From the NCBI GenBank assembly GCA_034437895.1, contig DAOTTO010000412.1, positions 1 to 27,751 of the forward strand: DNA of 27,751 nucleotides, in the 5' to 3' direction. Of this stretch, positions 24,501 through 27,751 are shown piece after piece. A program made the translations under genes and the position numbers. Under the pieces are notes generated by a model. The model ran no database searches. It saw only the letters and a list, made by a program, of their open reading frames with translations, and was not told the DNA's origin. The stretch's first letter is position 1; each line of letters starts with the position of its first letter. The DNA comes from JANRLJ01 sp034437895 (GTDB lineage: Bacteria > Chloroflexota > Anaerolineae > Aggregatilineales > Phototrophicaceae).

Positions 24501-24661
24501 CCCAGATTGAAGAAATTCTTGCCATGCTCAAGTCTGGCGATCTGGATACAGGTGTTGATCCGCTTTCTGGCGCTTTGATGAGCGCTGAATCTGGTACAGC
24601 AGCGACCCCTGAAGTAACCCCTGAAGGCACAGCGGAAATTCAGACCGGCCCCGGTGGTTGA
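21545..24661 (+). CDS. Lipoprotein with FAS1 domain and two tandem BMP (nucleoside-binding-like) domains
   Basis: 1038 residues from the ATG at 21545 (GGGAGG upstream). Lipoprotein signal MRRNPRLLLVLLLLAALVLA then AC, with lipidated Cys22. A Thr/Ala/Glu-rich linker (about 25-98) includes perfect ATEEVAME units. The FAS1 domain (about 100-228) has GPFTVFAPTDAAF, YHVAEGAV and NGVIHAIDAVLLPP. A Met/Glu-rich linker (about 230-300) precedes BMP domain 1 (about 305-625), a second similar linker and BMP domain 2 (about 695-1015). Both BMP domains have TDSGGVTDGTFNQLAFDGM, GADVIFGAGGPTGSGG and KVIGVDQDEY, the PnrA/TmpC/Med pattern. BMP proteins deliver nucleosides to ABC importers; FAS1 domains mediate adhesion. 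No importer genes are adjacent, so the function is unclear. Confidence 0.88.
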   Translation: MRRNPRLLLVLLLLAALVLAACGGGDGDEATATATEDASAQDAATATATEEAASEDAVTATATEEAAATDEATEEVAMEATEEVAMEATEEATVAETVVASDFTILTAALDAAGLTETLAGEGPFTVFAPTDAAFEAAFEALGVSAEDLLADTDTLTSVLLYHVAEGAVLSSDLEDGQTITTLNGADITVSVSDEGVMLNGVANVVLADVTASNGVIHAIDAVLLPPEMMSTPMEATEEMASTEEATMEATEEAAMESATEVAMAATDMPMMEATEEMATMEATEEMAMTEATMEATEEMAAGAMSISTACMVTDSGGVTDGTFNQLAFDGMTRASEDFGFEATVIESNSAADFEPNINTCLAGDYDVILTIGFLLTDATLAAAEANPDVYFIGIDQFFAEPPANLTGMQTREDQSGFLVGAMAALVSESGTIAGVYGIEIPPVVKFRNGFEQGALYINPDINLLGVYIDSFDAADRGADAAEQFIGEGADVIFGAGGPTGSGGITYAAGQGVKVIGVDQDEYVTTFGNGESPGAENIISSAVKRIDVGVYNLLAALAGSEDFEWTGGGLYILQASNDGVGFAPAHDADVPEEVTTQIEEIFEMLKSGELETNVDPGSGALLDTALVPAAAEEAVPTEEATEEAAMESATEVAMAATDMPTMEATEEMAMMEATEEMAMTEATMEATEEMAAGAMSISTACMVTDSGGVTDGTFNQLAFDGMTRASEDFGFEATVIESNSAADFEPNINTCLAGGYDVILTIGFLLTDATLAAAEANPDVYFIGVDQFFAEPPANLTGMQTREDQAGFLVGAMAALLSESGTIAGVYGIEIPPVVKYRNGYEQGALYINPDINLLGVYIDDFNAADRGADAAEQFIGEGADVIFGAGGPTGSGGITYAAGEGIKVIGVDQDEYVTTFGNGESPGAENIITSSLKRIDVGVYNLLAALTGAEDFEWTGGGLYILQASNDGIGFAPAHDATVPDEVTAQIEEILAMLKSGDLDTGVDPLSGALMSAESGTAATPEVTPEGTAEIQTGPGG
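21758..21805 (+). repeat. 24-bp perfect tandem repeat in linker
   Basis: Two perfect copies of a 24-base unit (21758-21781 and 21782-21805) encode ATEEVAME twice, followed by a partial third. It is part of the low-complexity linker between the lipid anchor and FAS1. It probably expands and contracts by slippage. Confidence 0.8.
22291..24630 (+). repeat. 1170-bp in-frame tandem duplication (linker + BMP domain)
   Basis: Two copies at a constant offset of 1170 bases: about 22291-23460 and 23461-24630. The first ~350 bases are nearly identical; 22441-22640 against 23611-23810 differs at 6 of 200 positions by my count. The downstream part is visibly more diverged: about 10 of the next 60 bases differ, mostly silent. 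The encoded BMP domains differ at roughly 26 of 320 residues. The boundary lies within the low-complexity linker. Confidence 0.92.
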
Positions 24662-24696
24662 TCTGACAGCTTAAAAGCCTTTAGAGTACGATAAGC

Positions 24697-24728
24697 AAAA
24701 TGAGGTCGGGCAGCCCGGCCTCATTTTT
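24697..24728 (+). terminator. Intrinsic terminator after the FAS1-BMP-BMP lipoprotein gene
   Basis: AAAATGAGG-T-CGGG pairs with CCCG-G-CCTCATTTT (one T-G wobble) around the loop CAG, followed by TTG. A strong stem 35 bases after the stop codon. The same AAAA/TTTT arms make it potentially active on both strands. Confidence 0.88.
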
Positions 24729-24806
24729 GTTACAATTTATTATGTAGTTCTCATAGTTGTGCGTTAATCTTATGTTGAATTGGCAGTTCCACGAAAGGAT
24801 CAATCT

Positions 24807-26261
24807 ATGAATCGTAAAAAAATAGCTCTTTTGTTTATGCTTTTGCTTGCTCTTGCTACAATGCAGCTTCCCATCTCTGCTCAAGAAGCGCAAACCGTCT
24901 GCTTAATTACGGATATTGGGCGGATTAATGACGGCACGTTTAACCAATTCGCGTATGAGGGGATGCAGCGAGCGGTTGAAGAATTTGGCTTGCAAGACAC
25001 CTTCATTGAAACGCAAAATGTTGTTGATTACGAGACGCATATCAACACTTGTTTAGATGGCAACTATGACATTGTGATTACAGTCGGTTTCGCGTTGGGT
25101 GATGCGGCTTATGCGGCGGCGGCGGCGAATCCGGAAGTGTATTTTATCGGTGTCGATCAAGATTTTACGGCGGTTGAGCCGCTTCCGAATCTCGTGGGTT
25201 TACAATTCCGCGAAGATCAGGCCGGATTTATCGTCGGTACGATGGCGGCACTTGTCACCGAAAGCAATATTGTCGCGGGCGTATACGGACTAGATATTTT
25301 CCCCGTGATTAAATTCCGCAACGGCTTTGAGCAGGGTGTGCGTTACATTAACCCCGAAATTCAGACTCTTGGCGTTTATATCCCCGATTTCCAAGCACCC
25401 GATCAAGGTCAGGAAGCGGCACGTCAATTCATTGGTGAAGGCGCAGACGTGATCTTTGGCGCAGGTGGCCCCACCGGGTCGGGCGGGATTAGCTATGCAG
25501 CGGCGGAAGGTGTGAAGGTGATCGGTGTCGATCAGGATGAATATTTCACGACTTTCGGCAACGGCGAATCGCCCGGCGCGGAAAATCTAATTACGAGCGC
25601 CATCAAGCGCGTCGATAACGGCGTTTATGATATGATCGCCGCCGTTGTAAGTGGTGAAGGTTTCCCCATTAACAGCACTTATGTCCTCGAAATTGCGATT
25701 GATGGGATTGATTTTTCTGAAGCTCACGATGCCGATGTGCCGCAAGAAGTGATTGACCAAGTGACGGCAGTGCGTGATGGTCTGCGTGCTGGCACGATTG
25801 TGACAGGTGTTGATCCGGTGACGGGTGCATTCTTGGAAAATCTTTACGTGACGGCCTCAAATGCAGGTGGCTTTACTGTACTGTTGCAAGCGATTGATGC
25901 GGCTGGGCTGACGGACACAATCGCCGGAGGTGGGCCATTCACTGTTTTCGCGCCGACAGATGAAGCCTTTGCCGCCTATTTAGAAGCGCAAGGTTTGGCG
26001 GCGGAAGATTTGTTGAATGATACGCAGGCGCTCTCCGAAATTTTGCAGTATCACGTCGTCCAGAACGCCGTTTCTGCGCGGGATGTCGTCGCAATGGATG
26101 GGGCATCTGTCTCGTCGTTAAGTGGCGCACCGATTAGCATCAGCATAGTTGATGGGAACGTTGTTCTCAATGGCACGGCGACTGTCGTTACAGCGGATAT
26201 TTTCGCTGCGAATGGGATCATCCATGTCATCGACAGCGTACTTGTTCCGCCGGAGCAATAA
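24807..26261 (+). CDS. Secreted BMP-FAS1 fusion protein (paralogue with reversed domain order)
   Basis: 484 residues from the ATG at 24807 (AAAGGA upstream; the longer frame from 24780 has none). Signal peptide MNRKKIALLFMLLLALATMQ, cleavage near PISA-QEA; there is no lipobox Cys, so it is secreted rather than lipidated. The BMP domain (about 30-340) has TDIGRINDGTFNQFAYEGM, GADVIFGAGGPTGSGG and KVIGVDQDEYFTTFGNGESP. The FAS1 domain (about 348-484) has GPFTVFAPTDEAFAAY, YHVVQNAV and NGIIHVIDSVLVPPEQ. It shares both domain types with the preceding lipoprotein but in the opposite order and without the long linkers. It lies about 78 bases after that gene's terminator, so it must have its own promoter. 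It converges with the cyanophycinase-like gene. Confidence 0.9.
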   Translation: MNRKKIALLFMLLLALATMQLPISAQEAQTVCLITDIGRINDGTFNQFAYEGMQRAVEEFGLQDTFIETQNVVDYETHINTCLDGNYDIVITVGFALGDAAYAAAAANPEVYFIGVDQDFTAVEPLPNLVGLQFREDQAGFIVGTMAALVTESNIVAGVYGLDIFPVIKFRNGFEQGVRYINPEIQTLGVYIPDFQAPDQGQEAARQFIGEGADVIFGAGGPTGSGGISYAAAEGVKVIGVDQDEYFTTFGNGESPGAENLITSAIKRVDNGVYDMIAAVVSGEGFPINSTYVLEIAIDGIDFSEAHDADVPQEVIDQVTAVRDGLRAGTIVTGVDPVTGAFLENLYVTASNAGGFTVLLQAIDAAGLTDTIAGGGPFTVFAPTDEAFAAYLEAQGLAAEDLLNDTQALSEILQYHVVQNAVSARDVVAMDGASVSSLSGAPISISIVDGNVVLNGTATVVTADIFAANGIIHVIDSVLVPPEQ

Positions 26262-26286
26262 GCAACTCACCCTAAATGCAGGGCTA

Positions 26287-26315
26287 GTAGGGGCGACTCA
26301 CCGAGTCGCCCCTAC
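26287..26315. repeat. GTAGGGGCG palindromic element, copy 3 (convergent gap)
   Basis: GTAGGGGCGACTC (26287-26299) and GAGTCGCCCCTAC (26303-26315) form a perfect 13-bp inverted repeat with loop ACC. It lies in the 74-base gap between two convergent genes and has no T-tract. It could act as a bidirectional block to transcription or to 3' degradation. Confidence 0.8.
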
Positions 26316-26335
26316 ACATAAAAATCTATCCCAGG

Positions 26336-27751
26336 TTATTTTGCCGCATCAAGGGCTGTAATGACCTCGCCCGGCGCGAAGACATCAATCAAACCGTTAG
26401 CGATTACAAAGCCATCATTTTCGCCTAAAGACAATGTTGCGCCGCGCAGATCAAGCACGAAAATGCCATTTGCGCCAAGAACGCTTGCCTCCTCGCTGCT
26501 GATTTCCACTGCCGTGCCATCGGTTAGGCCGAGCGCGAGTAAATCAGGATGAGCGTAGGCGACTGAGAACCAGCGTCCGAGCCGGTAATCATAAAGCAGG
26601 CTGGTTTCGATGTTGGCGTTAATCCAGCCCAAGCCTTCAACAACTTCAGTTGCGCCGTTAATGAACGAGCCTTGAATGGCGTTTTCATCAGCAAAAGGAT
26701 CATCATCAGTGGCTTCTGGCGTGGGGCCATGATTGGCATAAAATGCCCCTAAAACGCCTGCTGCCGCATGATCGGCTAAGACGGGTGTACCATTCTGCCA
26801 GCGATCCCCTAATACGGCTGCCAGTGCTGTTGGATCAATCAGGGATTTATCGTCGCCGACGATAACGATACCTGTGTAATCGCCTTCGGGTGCAGGGGTG
26901 TTTTTGCCTAAAATGACAATTTCAGACGCGCCGCCGAAAGCCGCAGAGAAATTAAATGCCATCGTTTGCGCCCGTTCCGCGTCTGCGAATCCTGCCGCCA
27001 CGATCAGGATATTGCCAGCACTGCCACCGCTAAGTTCATCAAATCGCGCTAAAATTGGACTGTCGGCAAAGAAATCGATCAGATTACCCGCCAACAGGAG
27101 CGTTCCTGCGCCTTCTGGCACGTTTAAATCATCAAAACTGCGGCTGATCGATTCCGGTGGTGCCGCCAACGAATGGGCGCGGGTCGTCAAGTTATACGTC
27201 GAGTCTCCGAGGGCAAGTAGATGCAGCAGCACATTACGGATGCTCACAATATCGCCGACATACTGCGCTGTTTCATAGGATTTAAAAGTTTCCGCGTCGG
27301 CAACTGCTACGGTATAGAGGCCAAATACGTCGCCGACGGTTTCGCGATTTGAGATGACAGCAGCCGTGTACGCATCCACCCCGACACCGACATGCGGCAC
27401 ATCCGGCTGCGCGATGACGTTCAACAAACGCCCCAACCGCGCCCGTTGGAAGAAATGTTGATCGAGTACGACGTTATCCAGCCCAAAGGACAAGCCGCGC
27501 CGTTCATCGGTGTCCCAAATATCGACTGCGCCGTTATTAAGTCCAGTTTCTGGGCCAAAATCGCCTACGTAACCGCCGATCATCGTGCGCGATTGAACAG
27601 CGTTACCAGCGCTTGTTCCGGTGATGATTGTCCCTGAAGCATGAATCCGCGCTAAAGCCTCTTCAACAGGGCTTCCCGCCAAGATTTCCATCGCAATCGC
27701 TTGATCGCCGCCGAGGATATAAACGGCATCCAGATTATCGATAAATAGAGC
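26336..27751 (-). CDS. Cyanophycinase-like peptidase S51 protein, probable active/dead domain pair (5' end outside window)
   Basis: Open to the window end with about 471 codons visible; the N-terminus and any signal peptide are outside. The first visible residues (LDAVYILGGDQAIAM) and GTSAGNAVQS, with catalytic Ser about 47 residues from the visible start, match cyanophycinase-type serine peptidases. DQHFFQRARLGRLL is the following family motif. The C-terminal half repeats the fold pattern: AGTLLLAGNLIDFFADSP, ELSGGSAGNILIVAAGFADA, IVIVGDDKSL, ADHAAAG in place of GTSAGN, and ETSLLYDYRLGRWF in place of the DQHFFQR segment. The second half therefore seems to lack the nucleophile. The family cleaves cyanophycin or Asp-linked dipeptides; secretion and substrate cannot be judged here. 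Confidence 0.85.
   Translation of the reverse strand, partial: ALFIDNLDAVYILGGDQAIAMEILAGSPVEEALARIHASGTIITGTSAGNAVQSRTMIGGYVGDFGPETGLNNGAVDIWDTDERRGLSFGLDNVVLDQHFFQRARLGRLLNVIAQPDVPHVGVGVDAYTAAVISNRETVGDVFGLYTVAVADAETFKSYETAQYVGDIVSIRNVLLHLLALGDSTYNLTTRAHSLAAPPESISRSFDDLNVPEGAGTLLLAGNLIDFFADSPILARFDELSGGSAGNILIVAAGFADAERAQTMAFNFSAAFGGASEIVILGKNTPAPEGDYTGIVIVGDDKSLIDPTALAAVLGDRWQNGTPVLADHAAAGVLGAFYANHGPTPEATDDDPFADENAIQGSFINGATEVVEGLGWINANIETSLLYDYRLGRWFSVAYAHPDLLALGLTDGTAVEISSEEASVLGANGIFVLDLRGATLSLGENDGFVIANGLIDVFAPGEVITALDAAK

Noticed and set aside
1..27751. CRISPR arrays, tRNA or rRNA genes, transposases, phage or restriction systems
   Set aside because: I looked for regularly spaced repeats, cloverleaf-like sequences and relevant protein motifs on both strands and saw none. 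A covariance-model scan would be needed to exclude small RNAs.

Overview
The window reads as one stretch of a chromosome of moderate G+C content, most likely from a member of the Chloroflexota (Anaerolineae-like). That placement is an inference from gene style, not a measurement: soluble GAF histidine kinases, secreted proteins with Glu/Thr/Ala/Met-rich linkers, fasciclin (FAS1) domains on transport-type binding proteins, a multidomain class III cyclase, and short GTAGGGGCG palindromes between genes. I saw no rRNA, tRNA, CRISPR array, transposase or phage gene. No gene-free stretch exceeds 300 bases.

Layout. 1-5418 (minus): housekeeping genes serS (cut by the window start), lysS and greA, with a small one-helix membrane protein and a PAS/HATPase kinase-like protein between serS and lysS. 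greA has a 114-nt leader containing an intrinsic-terminator-like hairpin. 5602-11825 (minus): a compact, probably co-transcribed series of six genes: class III-type sirtuin, exported beta-propeller-like protein, endonuclease III, GAF-GAF histidine kinase, PIG-L/LmbE deacetylase and a second soluble histidine kinase. Gaps are between -4 and +44 nt. 11952-13820 (plus): an SRPBCC / zinc-ribbon middle region / class III nucleotide cyclase fusion, whose end overlaps the convergent transporter gene by 48 nt. 13773-17391 (minus): a sugar or glycerol-3-phosphate-type ABC importer (binding protein and two permeases, no ATPase here). 17529-18554 (minus) and 18689-21312 (plus): a metallo-beta-lactamase-fold hydrolase divergent from a TetR regulator and an ABC-2 exporter. 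A perfect 11-bp inverted repeat sits in the shared promoter region.

21545-26261 (plus) is the most unusual part. A large lipoprotein has the order FAS1-BMP-BMP, and its second BMP (nucleoside-binding PnrA/TmpC-type) domain arose by a 1170-bp in-frame tandem duplication. The next gene is a secreted paralogue with the reverse order BMP-FAS1. No nucleoside permease or ATPase is next to them. The window ends in a minus-strand cyanophycinase-like (peptidase S51) gene that appears to contain a second, catalytically dead S51 domain.

Interspersed elements include three GTAGGGGCG palindromes (about 4902, 15932 and 26287), two 'CACAAAG/CACAGAG' elements (about 1452 and 3157) and 'ATGAGT' runs around 1357 and 1538. 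Several start sites were moved from the longest reading frame on ribosome-binding-site or promoter evidence (greA, both BMP genes, the ABC ATPase, the sirtuin, the hydrolase and the short histidine kinase).
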